DNA of 64,000 nucleotides from Candidatus Homeothermus arabinoxylanisolvens (GTDB lineage Bacteria > Bacteroidota > Bacteroidia > Bacteroidales > Muribaculaceae): positions 16,286 to 80,285 of the forward strand of contig LUJO01000012.1 of NCBI GenBank assembly GCA_001689405.1. The letters are read 5' to 3'. Positions 42,405 through 51,868 of this stretch are shown piece by piece. A program made the position numbers and the translations under genes. Under the pieces are notes generated by a model. It was not told the origin of the DNA. It saw only the letters and a program-made list of their open reading frames with translations, and made no database searches. Position 1 is the first letter of the stretch. Each line of letters starts with the position of its first letter.

Positions 42405-43844
42405 TTATATCTCGCGGCGCAAACGTGCCACAGGTATGCCTAATTTCTCGCGGTACTTGGCCACGGTGCGTCGTGCTATGTCATAACCGCGCGACACCAT
42501 TTCGGCCGTTATCACCTCGTCGCTGAGAGGATGGCGCTTGTCCTCGCCGTCTATGACCGACTTGAGCGTGGCCATAAGCTCGTGGGTCGACGCGTCGCCG
42601 TCATCCTTGGGGCGCTCGTTGAAAAAGAACTTCAAGGGGTATACCCCGTGGGCGGTAGCCACATATTTGCCCGCCGCGGCACGTGATATGACCGACAGGT
42701 CATAACCCGTCAGTTTCGACACATCCTTGAGTATCATCGGCTTGATAAGGCTCTCGTCGTCGCCGTTGCGGAAGAAGTCTTTCTGTAGCCTGACTATGGC
42801 GCTCATGACGCGAAACAGGGTCTCCTGCCTCATGCGCAGTATCTTTATAAACTCGGTTGCCTCGTCGCGTTTCTGCCTGATAAACAGGGCCGCCTCGCCC
42901 GATGACCTCGAGCCTTGCAGCGACAGGGGCTTATCCTCCTCGTCATCGCGGAAAGTCTCCTCTATGCGTAGCTCCGGTATGTTGTTCAGGAGCGTGAGCT
43001 CTATGTCGTTGCCGTCGACCTCGACGGCGAAGTCGGGTATTATGTGGCGTGTACGCTCCTCGGCAGGGTCATTGCCTATGTCGCTCGCGGGCTTGGGATT
43101 GAGCGACCGTATGACTTTTATCGCCTCGCGCAGTTTTTCGGGTGACACGCCTACCGCCGATGCAAGCCGGTCATAGTGCTTGCGCGAGAACAGGTCAAAG
43201 TAGTGGGCCACAATCTCCGTGGCCGTAAGCACGCTGTCGCTCCGCTCGCGGCGTTTAAGCTGCAGCAGCAGACACTCGCGCAGGTCTACGGCGCCTATGC
43301 CGGCCGGCTCAAGAGTGCGCACAAGGTCGAGCATGACCCTGACCTCGGCTGCCGACGCCACCAGCCCCGTCTGCTCCTCTATATCGTATACCATCGAATT
43401 GACATCGCGCGTAAGGTAGCCGTTGTCGTCAAGATTGCCGGCTATGTAAAGAGCCAACGTGCGCTGACGGTCGGTAAGGTCATGTTCGGCAAGCTGCTCC
43501 GACAGCATGTCAAGAAGCGATGCGGCGCTGTCGGCGGCCACCGGCTCCGCGTACGAGTCGTTTACGCTGTGGTTGCGTGCTTCGAGCCGATAGAACGGGA
43601 TCTCCTCCTCCGAGGCGTAATCGGCACGTCTTATATCCTCGGCTGTCTCGTTGAACACTTCGGTGTCATCGGCCGCTTCGTCGGCCTCGACCCTCTCCAG
43701 AGCGGGATTATCGTCAAGAGCCCGCCGCACTTCGTCTTCCACCTCAGGGCCGTTCATCTCAAGCATTTTCACAAACTTTACCTGAAGCGGAGAGAGCCGC
43801 TGTTGCAGCCGTTGTTGCATCGATAGGCTTAATGACTCTTCCAT
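42405..43844 (-). CDS. rpoN: RNA polymerase sigma-54 factor
   Basis: The 479-residue protein starts at the ATG giving MEESLSLSMQQRLQQRLSPLQ, whose Gln/Leu-rich region I binds activators. A short acidic region II follows, then the core-binding and DNA-binding parts. The RpoN box ARRTVAKYRE near the C-terminus recognises the -24 element. The 11 residues of the longer frame are omitted, because they would lie in the promoter. Confidence 0.95.
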   Translation of the reverse strand: MEESLSLSMQQRLQQRLSPLQVKFVKMLEMNGPEVEDEVRRALDDNPALERVEADEAADDTEVFNETAEDIRRADYASEEEIPFYRLEARNHSVNDSYAEPVAADSAASLLDMLSEQLAEHDLTDRQRTLALYIAGNLDDNGYLTRDVNSMVYDIEEQTGLVASAAEVRVMLDLVRTLEPAGIGAVDLRECLLLQLKRRERSDSVLTATEIVAHYFDLFSRKHYDRLASAVGVSPEKLREAIKVIRSLNPKPASDIGNDPAEERTRHIIPDFAVEVDGNDIELTLLNNIPELRIEETFRDDEEDKPLSLQGSRSSGEAALFIRQKRDEATEFIKILRMRQETLFRVMSAIVRLQKDFFRNGDDESLIKPMILKDVSKLTGYDLSVISRAAAGKYVATAHGVYPLKFFFNERPKDDGDASTHELMATLKSVIDGEDKRHPLSDEVITAEMVSRGYDIARRTVAKYREKLGIPVARLRREI

Positions 43845-43865
43845 AATCGCGATATATAATCTATA

Positions 43866-43873
43866 CAAAAATA
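43866..43873 (-). promoter_or_regulatory. Possible -7 element for rpoN
   Basis: The minus strand reads TATTTTTG, matching TAnnTTTG, 21 bp before the chosen rpoN start. No convincing -33 TTTG is present. Confidence 0.4.
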
Positions 43874-43941
43874 ACAATTCGGCGCCGATTTCGCCTAATA
43901 TTGTTACTTATTTTTTCGGCCCGTGACCCGCAGGGCCATTG

Positions 43942-44895
43942 TCACGCCATCGGGTCGCCGGCGTGGTAAGTGCCTATATGACGGCCTTTTTTCTCCTCGA
44001 ATATCTCCGATACGGCAAAAAATATTCCGCTCTCCTCCACGTCGCCGAACTCGTCGTTGATTGCCGTGCCGAACATCCTCATCGAAGGCGACAGGCTCAT
44101 GTAGGCGTTGACAAGCGGCGGTATGTTGTAGCCGTGCTCCCTTATGGCCTTGTTGAGTATCTTGTAGTCCTCCTTGAACGACGTCCCTGTAAACATACGC
44201 TCCATGGCCTCGACGTCGGTGTGGGTCGTCAGCGGGGTTATAGGCACTACAAGACGGTCGGGATCGGGGAAGTGCTTGGTCAGGAAGTACAGTATCATGT
44301 TGCGGCACTCCGCGTTGTAGCTCGGATACATGGTGACCTTGCCGAACAGATATTTTACCGACGGATACACTACGGTAAGGGCGCCAAGACCGTCCCACAG
44401 GTTATCGAGCGCATAGAGGGCCTTCGGACCCGCCTTCGACGTCTGGTACTCGGGCCTCACCCATGACCGGCCAAGTTCGAGTATGTGAGGCAGATACTCC
44501 TTGATAAACCGGGGCGAGAAGTCAAACATATGGCTCGTGGCTATGCGCGGTTTGCCGTCAGACGTGAATTTTATATTCTCGCCGGTGATAAACCGGTAGC
44601 CGCCCATGATCTCGCGCTCATCGGGGTTCCACACGATAAGCTGACGACACGGAGGGTCCATGAGGTCAAACTCGTCTATGTCACACGCTTTGCCCGTGCC
44701 TCCGCCGTCATTGCGGAATGCGATTTCGCGCAGACGCCCTATCTCTTTCATCACGTTGGGCGAATTGTGGGCGTCTACTATATATATGTGGTTGCCCCCC
44801 TTGTTTGTGTTTCGGAGAAACTTGTCGGGAGTCAACTCGTCTTCAAGCAACTCAACAGGTATCGGATCAATAATCTGCATGCTCATTTTACTCAC
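43942..44895 (-). CDS. glsB: GNAT-type N-acyltransferase, GlsB-like (glycine lipid synthesis)
   Basis: A 317-residue protein of the OlsB/hemolysin-type GNAT N-acyltransferase group. Segments such as GGYRFITGENI, LELGRSWVRPEYQ and GLGALTVVYPSVKYLFGKVTMYPSY are typical. In Bacteroides, GlsB adds a 3-hydroxy fatty acid to glycine to form the first glycine-lipid intermediate. The adjacent PlsC-like gene matches GlsA, which adds the second acyl chain. The pairing supports the symbols. Confidence 0.82.
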   Translation of the reverse strand: MSKMSMQIIDPIPVELLEDELTPDKFLRNTNKGGNHIYIVDAHNSPNVMKEIGRLREIAFRNDGGGTGKACDIDEFDLMDPPCRQLIVWNPDEREIMGGYRFITGENIKFTSDGKPRIATSHMFDFSPRFIKEYLPHILELGRSWVRPEYQTSKAGPKALYALDNLWDGLGALTVVYPSVKYLFGKVTMYPSYNAECRNMILYFLTKHFPDPDRLVVPITPLTTHTDVEAMERMFTGTSFKEDYKILNKAIREHGYNIPPLVNAYMSLSPSMRMFGTAINDEFGDVEESGIFFAVSEIFEEKKGRHIGTYHAGDPMA

Positions 44896-44911
44896 AGCTT
44901 AGTGTTGATGT

Positions 44912-45760
44912 CTATTTCGTTTTTAAGTTATACACCATGCGCTTCACTCGGCGGGCCTCCTCCGACGCCTGCTTTCCTCCTCGGAATATCGTGTGCGACA
45001 GCGGGTTGCCCACTTTCAGCGTAAAGTGTGCATTACGGCTTTTAAATATTTCCCGCGGGAGGTAGATCATCTCGATGTTGAATTTCAATCCCAGACGGGT
45101 ACGTAACTTTGCAAAATTATAAAAAAACGATGAATTTCTACCATCAAAATACACCGGAATTATATCACGGCCATACTGAACAGCTTTATTTATAAACATT
45201 TTCTGCCATTTCAGGTCGCGGACGCCCTTTTTGCCTTTTCGCGACACAAGGCCCGCAGGAAAGATTATGATCGGATCATCGCCGGCAAAATACTCGTCTA
45301 CGTCGGTCGTGGCCTCGCGGCTCTGACGTCCGTGCTTGTTGACCGGAAGAAAGACATCCTTCAGAGGCTTGACGGCCATGAGCAGGTCATTGACCACAAA
45401 CTTGACCTCACCGCCGTACACCCGGTGTATCCAGTCTATCATCACTATGCCGTCGAGAGCACCGAGCGGATGATTGCTGACTATTATGACGCGGCGGCCT
45501 TTCGGCAGGAGCTCCTCGCCCTTTACGTCGTAGGTGACGCCGAGGTCCTTCAGCACGGCACGGCAGAAGCCGGCGCCCCGTTTGCCCCGCGTACGCTCCA
45601 GTATGCCGTTGAGTTCATCCTGCCTTATGGTGTGTTCAAGCCACTTGACCAGTACTCCCGGTATATAACGCGAGTACTTCGGCATGCGCTCCTTCAGCGT
45701 ATCGCCCACAGCCACACGCAGCTCCTCGTCGGCACTATGTCTTGCATTGTGATGAAACAT
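44912..45760 (-). CDS. glsA: PlsC-family O-acyltransferase, GlsA-like (glycine lipid synthesis)
   Basis: A 282-residue 1-acylglycerol-3-phosphate acyltransferase-like protein. The catalytic motif is NHPLGALD and the later FPAGLVSR block is also present. It precedes the GlsB-like gene by 16 bp. As GlsA it would acylate the hydroxyl of N-acylglycine to give the final glycine lipid. A -7-like CAAAATTA lies only 5 bp upstream of the start, so translation may begin further in, for example at the ATG giving MPKYSRY (45685). Confidence 0.8.
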   Translation of the reverse strand: MFHHNARHSADEELRVAVGDTLKERMPKYSRYIPGVLVKWLEHTIRQDELNGILERTRGKRGAGFCRAVLKDLGVTYDVKGEELLPKGRRVIIVSNHPLGALDGIVMIDWIHRVYGGEVKFVVNDLLMAVKPLKDVFLPVNKHGRQSREATTDVDEYFAGDDPIIIFPAGLVSRKGKKGVRDLKWQKMFINKAVQYGRDIIPVYFDGRNSSFFYNFAKLRTRLGLKFNIEMIYLPREIFKSRNAHFTLKVGNPLSHTIFRGGKQASEEARRVKRMVYNLKTK

Positions 45761-45901
45761 GACGCAAAATTAGTCAAAATACTCGTAAACACCCTACTCC
45801 ACCCCTGTCTGACTAATTGGACTGATCTGGCTAATTCACTTAATCCAATCCTCCCCGCCCTAAATTCCTGCCCAAAAGCAATGTTTTTCACTATTTTTTA
45901 G
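45761..45901. other. Intergenic region with CTAATTNGACT-like motifs
   Basis: Between the GlsA and SulP genes the sequence CTGACTAATTGGACTGAT-CTGGCTAATTCACTTAATCC resembles degenerate repeats seen again before recQ (48140-48226), which share CTAATTNGACT. Nothing else was recognised. Confidence 0.35.
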
Positions 45902-45909
45902 TAAATTTG
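45902..45909 (+). promoter_or_regulatory. Possible -7 element for the SulP transporter
   Basis: TAAATTTG matches TAnnTTTG and lies 51 bp upstream of the start codon. No TTTG occurs at the standard spacing. Confidence 0.45.
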
Positions 45910-45960
45910 CGCCGTAATTCTACAGTCTATTAATTTTTGTTAAACTTATCATCTCGCAAG

Positions 45961-47682
45961 ATGAAGCTTTCAGGTACAATTGATTTTCAGCCGAAACTCT
46001 TTTCGGCTCTGCGCCATTATTCATTAAATCGTTTTAAAGACGACCTCATTGCGGGTATCGTGGTCGGCATCGTGGCTCTGCCTCTGGCCATAGCCTTCGG
46101 TATAGCTTCCGGTGTAAGCCCCACCATAGGTCTTATAACCGCTATAATAGGCGGTTTCCTCGTATCGGCTTTCGGAGGCAACTCAGTACAGATAGGAGGC
46201 CCCACCGGTGCGTTCATCGTCATAGTCTACAGCATAATCCAGAACTTCGGGCTGCAGGGCCTCGCCATAGCCACTCTCATGGCCGGCCTCATACTCATAC
46301 TGCTCGGACTGTTTCATCTCGGCACGGTCATCAAGTTCATACCCTACCCCATTGTCGTGGGCTTCACGAGCGGTATAGCGCTGACTATCTTCTCTACCCA
46401 GATCAATGACTTCTTGGGGCTCGGGCTGAAGGATGTGCCGAGCGAATTCTTATCGAAATGGGGAGTGTTCATATCCAACTTCGACAAAATAAACTGGCCC
46501 ACACTGGCGGTGGGAGCCGTATCGCTTCTCATTATTATACTTACGCCCAAAATTTCAAAGAAGCTCCCCGGGTCACTGATTGCCATAATCATCGTCACCG
46601 CAGCCGTGTATCTGCTTAAAGGAGCATTCCCGGAATTTGCCGTCGAGACCATCGGCGACCGCTTCGGCTCGCTGCCTACCGACATACCGCAGCCCCGCGG
46701 CTTCGAGCTGTCGATGAACACCATCAACCAGTTGCTCCCCTCGGCCTTCACCATAGCCGTACTCTGCGCCATAGAGTCACTGCTGTCGGCAACGGTAGCC
46801 GACGGTGTCACCGGCTCGCGCACCAACAGCAACACGGAGCTTATCGGTCAGGGCATAGCCAACATAGTCGTGCCCTTCTTCGGAGGCATACCCGTCACCG
46901 GAGCCATCGCACGCACCATGACCAACATAACCAACGGAGGACGCACCCCCGTGGCAGGCATCATACATACCGTGGTACTGCTGCTCATATTCCTGTTCCT
47001 CATGCCGCTCATCAACCTTGTGCCCATGAGCTGCCTCGCCGCTGTCCTGATTGTCGTAGCATACAACATGAGCGGCTGGCGCACCGTGGTAGGCATATTC
47101 AAAGCCCCCAAGAGCGATGTGTCGGTGCTCATGGTCACATTCCTTCTCACCGTCATATTTGACCTAACCATCGCTATCGAGATAGGACTTCTGCTCGCCA
47201 TAATCCTCTTCCTGCGCCGCGTCATGGAGAACACCCAGATAAAAGTGTACTCCGAGCAGCTTGACGTAGCCGAAGGCACCGACGCCACCCACCACGAAGT
47301 GCTCGATGTGGAGAAGGGAGTAAGCGTATACGAGATTGACGGTCCCTTCTTCTTCGGCGTGGCTACGAAGTTTGACGAGATGATGCGCTCCACTCTCGGC
47401 GAAAAACCCGTAGTGCGCATACTCCGCATGCGCAAGGTGCCGTTTATCGACGCCACCGCAGTACACAACCTCGAGATTCTGATAAAGTCATCGCAGAGCG
47501 AAGGCATACATATAGTACTGTCGGGTGTCAACCCGCAGGTGCGCCAGATACTGCTTAAATCGGGCATTGACAGGCTCGTGGGCGAAGACCACATATGCGA
47601 CCACATAACAAAAGCGGTCGCCATGGCCAACAAAATAGCCGGCAGCTACAATGCGCTGCACCGCCATTCCGCCCGTCATTGA
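45961..47682 (+). CDS. SulP-family inorganic anion transporter
   Basis: A 573-residue inner-membrane protein with about twelve to fourteen spans and a C-terminal STAS domain (about residues 440-560, with PFIDATAVHNLEIL). ATG at MKLSGTIDFQ is chosen over an upstream TTG. SulP members move sulfate, bicarbonate or similar anions; the substrate cannot be told here. The N-terminal DLIAGIVVGIVALPLAIAFGIASGVSP is a hallmark of the family. Confidence 0.9.
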   Translation: MKLSGTIDFQPKLFSALRHYSLNRFKDDLIAGIVVGIVALPLAIAFGIASGVSPTIGLITAIIGGFLVSAFGGNSVQIGGPTGAFIVIVYSIIQNFGLQGLAIATLMAGLILILLGLFHLGTVIKFIPYPIVVGFTSGIALTIFSTQINDFLGLGLKDVPSEFLSKWGVFISNFDKINWPTLAVGAVSLLIIILTPKISKKLPGSLIAIIIVTAAVYLLKGAFPEFAVETIGDRFGSLPTDIPQPRGFELSMNTINQLLPSAFTIAVLCAIESLLSATVADGVTGSRTNSNTELIGQGIANIVVPFFGGIPVTGAIARTMTNITNGGRTPVAGIIHTVVLLLIFLFLMPLINLVPMSCLAAVLIVVAYNMSGWRTVVGIFKAPKSDVSVLMVTFLLTVIFDLTIAIEIGLLLAIILFLRRVMENTQIKVYSEQLDVAEGTDATHHEVLDVEKGVSVYEIDGPFFFGVATKFDEMMRSTLGEKPVVRILRMRKVPFIDATAVHNLEILIKSSQSEGIHIVLSGVNPQVRQILLKSGIDRLVGEDHICDHITKAVAMANKIAGSYNALHRHSARH

Positions 47683-47797
47683 CCTTGCCAGGCCCGTTGC
47701 CGGCGATGCTTTTAAGTGTTAAAAATCAGTCACTTCTAATACAAAATTTTGCGTTTTTTAGAGAAATTGCATTTTCTCATAAAAAATATTGTAAATT

Positions 47798-47831
47798 TTT
47801 GTTGTGGTGTTCCGATTTTATATTAACTTTG
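47798..47831 (+). promoter_or_regulatory. Promoter of the small acidic lipoprotein
   Basis: TTTG (47798-47801) and TAACTTTG (47824-47831) are separated by 22 bp, slightly longer than usual. The -7 match is perfect. The start codon is 47 bp downstream. Confidence 0.6.
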
Positions 47832-47878
47832 CAACGTTTTTGAAGCTAAAAATTGTTTTATTATTAATTTACAAAGAA

Positions 47879-48082
47879 ATGAAAAAGTTAGTTTTATTAC
47901 TTGCTGTTGTATTCAGCGTATCAATGTTCTCTTGCAAGTCTTCTGACGCTGCTGCTGACGCTAATGACTCTGTAGCTGTTGTAGAAGAGGCTGTTGAAGT
48001 TGTTGAAGTTGTTGCTGATTCTGCTGCTGCCGCTGCTGACTCTGTAGCTGCTCCCGCTGACTCTGCAGTTGTTGCTGAATAA
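47879..48082 (+). CDS. Small acidic, Ala/Val-rich lipoprotein
   Basis: A 67-residue protein taken from MKKLVLLLAVVFSVSMFSC, a textbook lipoprotein signal. The mature part is only about 49 residues, almost all Ala, Val, Glu, Asp and Ser in repeats such as VEVVEVVADSAAAAADS. No family is recognised. Its codons are almost all GCT, GTT and similar T-ending triplets, unlike the C-rich neighbours, which is typical of strongly expressed Bacteroidetes genes. A consensus promoter and a strong terminator surround it, so it may be an abundant surface or periplasmic lipoprotein. Confidence 0.75.
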   Translation: MKKLVLLLAVVFSVSMFSCKSSDAAADANDSVAVVEEAVEVVEVVADSAAAAADSVAAPADSAVVAE

Positions 48083-48105
48083 TTAATTCAACTACAGCAT
48101 GAAAT

Positions 48106-48136
48106 AAGCTGACCACATAGTGATCAGCTTTTTTTA
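48106..48136 (+). terminator. Terminator after the small acidic lipoprotein
   Basis: An 11-bp stem (48106-48116 with 48120-48130, one mismatch) with a tight ATA loop is followed by TTTTTT. This is the clearest intrinsic terminator in the window. Confidence 0.85.
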
Positions 48137-48191
48137 TGCCCCTATTAGACCCATTAGCCTAATTAGACTGGACTAATACCTAATGCCTAAA

Positions 48192-48226
48192 GACTAATGA
48201 CTAATGACTAACGACTAATGACTAAC
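48192..48226. repeat. Tandem 7-bp repeat overlapping the recQ stop
   Basis: Five units of GACTAA(T/C) stand in tandem. The last units contain the recQ stop codon and its final codons on the minus strand, so repeat-number change would alter the RecQ C-terminus. Related degenerate units extend left to about 48140. Confidence 0.85.
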
Positions 48227-50112
48227 ACCGTACCATCATCCCCTATACACACTTTGCCGCGCTTTGCCAGCCGCCGCACACACTCTATGACATCCTCGCG
48301 ACGCCCCGACGATTCTCTGACAAGATAATCCACGGTACGCGGACCCTGCGACACCATATACATCACCGAAGCCTCAAGCGCTTCACGGCTTAGGCTGTTG
48401 AGCCTCACATGACGCCGTTCACGACACACGTCACACTTGCCGCAGGGCGACTCCGGCTTCTCCCCGAAATACTCCAACATACGGTTCACCCGACACTCGT
48501 CGACGGCAAACGCGAACCTCTTCATGGCCTCGATGCGCTTTTCGAGCCGGCGACGCTGGTCTTCGTAGACGGCTGTCGGCATGACGACATACTTCGGCAA
48601 CTCGCGCGATGTGGTATAATACAGATACGGAGTGGTCTTGCGCGGTATATACTGAAGTATCTTCATCCGCGACAGAGCCAGAAGCGTCTCATATACCTTT
48701 TGTTCGTCGACACAGGCGCGTCGGGCTATAAGAGCTTCGTTGACATACACAAAGTCGGCAAACAGCCCCGTGTAGCTACGCAGCAATATGTTGAACACAC
48801 GGTCGCCCTCCTCATCGAGCCTCACGTCATACAGCTCGTCCTTGTAAGCCGTTATCATCACCCGCGACTGCATGGTCACCTCTTCGATAAACTCGAAGTA
48901 TCCGGCCTGCGTCAGCAGATGCATGGCACTTCGCGCGGGCAACGGAGGCAGATCATAGGTTTTGACAAACAGGTCGAAGTTAAACTCAAACACTTTGTCA
49001 TACCCCGACCCTACGGCCACATTCACAAAATTGCCCGCCATCTCGTAAACCCGGCGTATAAGCTCCTTGTCGGGAAAAGCGTCGGTCACCATGCGGGTCA
49101 GCCGGGCCTTGTCGGTCTTTGCCGTCAGCAGCACCGCAAAGGCGGGCTTTCCGTCGCGACCGGCTCGTCCGGCCTCCTGATAGTACTCTTCAAGCGACCC
49201 CGGCAGGTCATAGTGTACCACTACTCTCACGTCAGGCTTGTCGATGCCCATGCCGAAAGCGTTGGTAGCCACCATGACACGCAGTTCGTCGCTCTTCCAG
49301 CGGGCCTGCTTCTCGTTCTTGTCCTCAGGGTCAAGGCCGGCATGGTAATAGTCGGCGCTTATGCCCGACTCCAGAAGCAGTTCGGCTATCTCGCGCGTGC
49401 GGCGGCGCGAACGCACGTACACCACCGCGCTGCCCGAGGTGTTGCCCAACACCCTGAGCAGCTGCCGCTCCTTGTCAAAGTCATTTCTGACTATATACGA
49501 CAGATTGTCGCGTGCGAAACTCTTGGCATATACGTTGCGCTCCTTGAAGAGCAGCTTCTCCATTATGTCATCGACCACCTCCGGAGTGGCCGATGCGGTC
49601 AGGGCCAGCACAGGCACGTCAGGAAAATGCTCGCGCAACTCACCTATTTTCAGATAGGACGGACGGAAGTCATAGCCCCACTGCGATATGCAATGAGCCT
49701 CGTCGACAACGATAAGACTGACATTCATCTGCCTGAGCTGGGCCGTAAACGGCTCCGAACGCAACTTTTCGGGCGATACGTAAAGTATCTTTACTTTGCC
49801 GAGACGGCAGCGGTCCATGCCCAGCTTCTGCTCGGCACGGCTAAGCCCCGCATGAAAATATGTGGCCTTTATGCCCCGCTCTCGCAGGTTGTCGACCTGA
49901 TCTTTCATCAGCGATATAAGCGGAGTCACGACAACCGTAAGCCCATCAAGCAGCATCGACGGCACCTGAAAGGTAAGCGACTTGCCGCCGCCCGTAGGCA
50001 ACAGTCCGAGGGTGTCGCGCCCGGCGAGCACCGACTCTATTATATCTTCCTGAAGCGGCCTGAAATCCTCATAGCCCCAGTACTTGCGCAATATATCGTG
50101 AGGATTAGCCAC
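48208..50112 (-). CDS. recQ: ATP-dependent DNA helicase RecQ
   Basis: A 634-residue helicase. Walker A is in LLPTGGGKS and the DEAH-box is VVDEAHCISQWGYDFR. The RQC zinc site appears as CGKCDVC near residue 560, followed by a winged-helix end (SREALEASVMYMVSQGPRTVDYLVR). A separate HRDC domain is not visible. It follows recJ by 28 bp; RecQ and RecJ act together in processing stalled or broken DNA. Confidence 0.95.
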   Translation of the reverse strand: MANPHDILRKYWGYEDFRPLQEDIIESVLAGRDTLGLLPTGGGKSLTFQVPSMLLDGLTVVVTPLISLMKDQVDNLRERGIKATYFHAGLSRAEQKLGMDRCRLGKVKILYVSPEKLRSEPFTAQLRQMNVSLIVVDEAHCISQWGYDFRPSYLKIGELREHFPDVPVLALTASATPEVVDDIMEKLLFKERNVYAKSFARDNLSYIVRNDFDKERQLLRVLGNTSGSAVVYVRSRRRTREIAELLLESGISADYYHAGLDPEDKNEKQARWKSDELRVMVATNAFGMGIDKPDVRVVVHYDLPGSLEEYYQEAGRAGRDGKPAFAVLLTAKTDKARLTRMVTDAFPDKELIRRVYEMAGNFVNVAVGSGYDKVFEFNFDLFVKTYDLPPLPARSAMHLLTQAGYFEFIEEVTMQSRVMITAYKDELYDVRLDEEGDRVFNILLRSYTGLFADFVYVNEALIARRACVDEQKVYETLLALSRMKILQYIPRKTTPYLYYTTSRELPKYVVMPTAVYEDQRRRLEKRIEAMKRFAFAVDECRVNRMLEYFGEKPESPCGKCDVCRERRHVRLNSLSREALEASVMYMVSQGPRTVDYLVRESSGRREDVIECVRRLAKRGKVCIGDDGTVLVISR

Positions 50113-50140
50113 TTGCCACCTGCCTCTTGATGCCGACCGG

Positions 50141-51868
50141 CTAACCGTTTATCCTTATCTCCTTGACCTGCAGCTGGATGTGTCCGGCCGAGTTCTGGTG
50201 CTTGTTCTCCTCGATGGTGTAGCAGATGTCAAATGGTTTACGCGCGTGTATGTGGTCGAAAAACTCACCCATATTGAACGCTATGCCGTTGAACACCTTC
50301 CCCGAGGTATTGTCGACAAGTTCCAGCTTTATATGCTCCAGATGTTTGCCTACGAGCTTGCTCGTGCCGAAATCCATGACTCCGCGGCTACAGAACACAG
50401 GCTTCTGATTGCCCGGGCCGAAAGGATTGAAGCGGCGCAACAATGTCAGGAACTCCGGCGTAATCTCGGAAAAGGTCAGAAACGCGTCGATGTCGAGTTG
50501 CGGAGTCAGCTGCGACGGCAGTATATTCTCCGCCACATACTCCTCAAACCTGCGGGTGAATTCCGGTATATTCTCCTCCTTCAGCGACAGCCCCACGGCA
50601 TACGTGTGGCCGCCGAAGTTCTCAAGCAGGTCGCGCGATGCATCGATAGCGCTGTACACGTCAAAGCCCTGCACCGAGCGCGACGAGCCTGTGGCAAGAC
50701 CGTTTGACAGGGTCAGTACCACGGCCGGCTTGTAGTACAGCTCGGTAAGTCGCGATGCCACTATGCCTATTATGCCCTTGTGCCAGTCCTTATTGTAGAT
50801 GACTATCGATTTTTTGTCATTCAGGCGTTCGTTATGACGCTCCAGTATGGCGTTGGCCTCCTCGGTTATACGTTTGTCAAGCTCCTTGCGGTCTTTGTTG
50901 TACTGGTCTATGTTCTTGGCACGCTGATATGCGTCGGAAAAGTCGCGCGACACAAGCAGCTCCACGGCCTCGCGTCCGCTCTGCATACGACCCGACGCGT
51001 TTATGCGCGGACCTATCTTGAATATCACGTCGCTTATCGTTATCTCGCGGTTGCCGAGCTGACATATCTTGATTATAGCCCGCAGACCCACATTCGGGTT
51101 GGAATTAAGACGTTTCAAACCCCAATAGGCCATGATGCGGTTTTCGCCCACCATAGGCACGATGTCGGCCGCTATGCTTACCGCTACCAGATCGAGCATG
51201 TTGTCAAGCTCGTTGCCAGTTATGCCGTTGCTCTTGGCAAAAGCCTGCATGAACTTGAATCCCACGCCGCAGCCCGACAGATGAGGACACGGATAGGTGC
51301 TCCCTTCGAGCTTCGGATTAAGTATTGCCGCGGCGGGAGGCAACTCGTCGTCAGGCACGTGGTGGTCGCAGATGATAAAGTCTATGCCGAGCGTCGCGGC
51401 ATACTTTATCTCCTCGATCGCCTTTATTCCGCAGTCGAGAATGATTATCAGCTTCACTCCCGAGGCGTGGGCCTCGTCTATGGCCCGAAGCGATATACCG
51501 TACCCCTCGTCATAACGGGTAGGTATATAATACTCTATGTTGGAATAAAAATTCTGCAAGTATTTGTACACGAGCGCCACCGATGTGGTGCCGTCCACAT
51601 CATAGTCGCCAAATACGAGAATCTTCTCCTTTGACCCCAAGGCTTTGTTAAGCCTGTTTACAGCTTTATCCATGTCGGGCATCAGAAACGGATCATGCAT
51701 GTCCTTCAGCGACGGATGAAAGAATCGTTCCGCCTCGTCGACTGAGGATATGCCGCGCTGCACCAGCAACTCGCTAATCGGTGGGCAATTGGCGTATTTC
51801 GACGCCAGCTCCGTCTCTAATTTTTGCTCTTCTGTTGTAAGGGGTAAGTAATTCCATTTACTTATCAT
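50141..51868 (-). CDS. recJ: Single-stranded-DNA exonuclease RecJ
   Basis: A 575-residue 5'-3' exonuclease of the DHH family. Motifs include FGDYDVDGTTS, DCG and CDHHVPDDELPPA, with a C-terminal OB-like region. The length is normal. It is first in a recJ-recQ operon. Confidence 0.95.
   Translation of the reverse strand: MISKWNYLPLTTEEQKLETELASKYANCPPISELLVQRGISSVDEAERFFHPSLKDMHDPFLMPDMDKAVNRLNKALGSKEKILVFGDYDVDGTTSVALVYKYLQNFYSNIEYYIPTRYDEGYGISLRAIDEAHASGVKLIIILDCGIKAIEEIKYAATLGIDFIICDHHVPDDELPPAAAILNPKLEGSTYPCPHLSGCGVGFKFMQAFAKSNGITGNELDNMLDLVAVSIAADIVPMVGENRIMAYWGLKRLNSNPNVGLRAIIKICQLGNREITISDVIFKIGPRINASGRMQSGREAVELLVSRDFSDAYQRAKNIDQYNKDRKELDKRITEEANAILERHNERLNDKKSIVIYNKDWHKGIIGIVASRLTELYYKPAVVLTLSNGLATGSSRSVQGFDVYSAIDASRDLLENFGGHTYAVGLSLKEENIPEFTRRFEEYVAENILPSQLTPQLDIDAFLTFSEITPEFLTLLRRFNPFGPGNQKPVFCSRGVMDFGTSKLVGKHLEHIKLELVDNTSGKVFNGIAFNMGEFFDHIHARKPFDICYTIEENKHQNSAGHIQLQVKEIRING

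Noticed and set aside
48140..48226. CRISPR-like array
   Set aside because: The units are 7 bp in direct tandem with no spacers, so it is a simple tandem repeat.
48409..50130. Long plus-strand open frame (573 codons) opposite recQ
   Set aside because: recQ is unambiguous by motifs; the other frame has no domain and a composition typical of antisense shadow.
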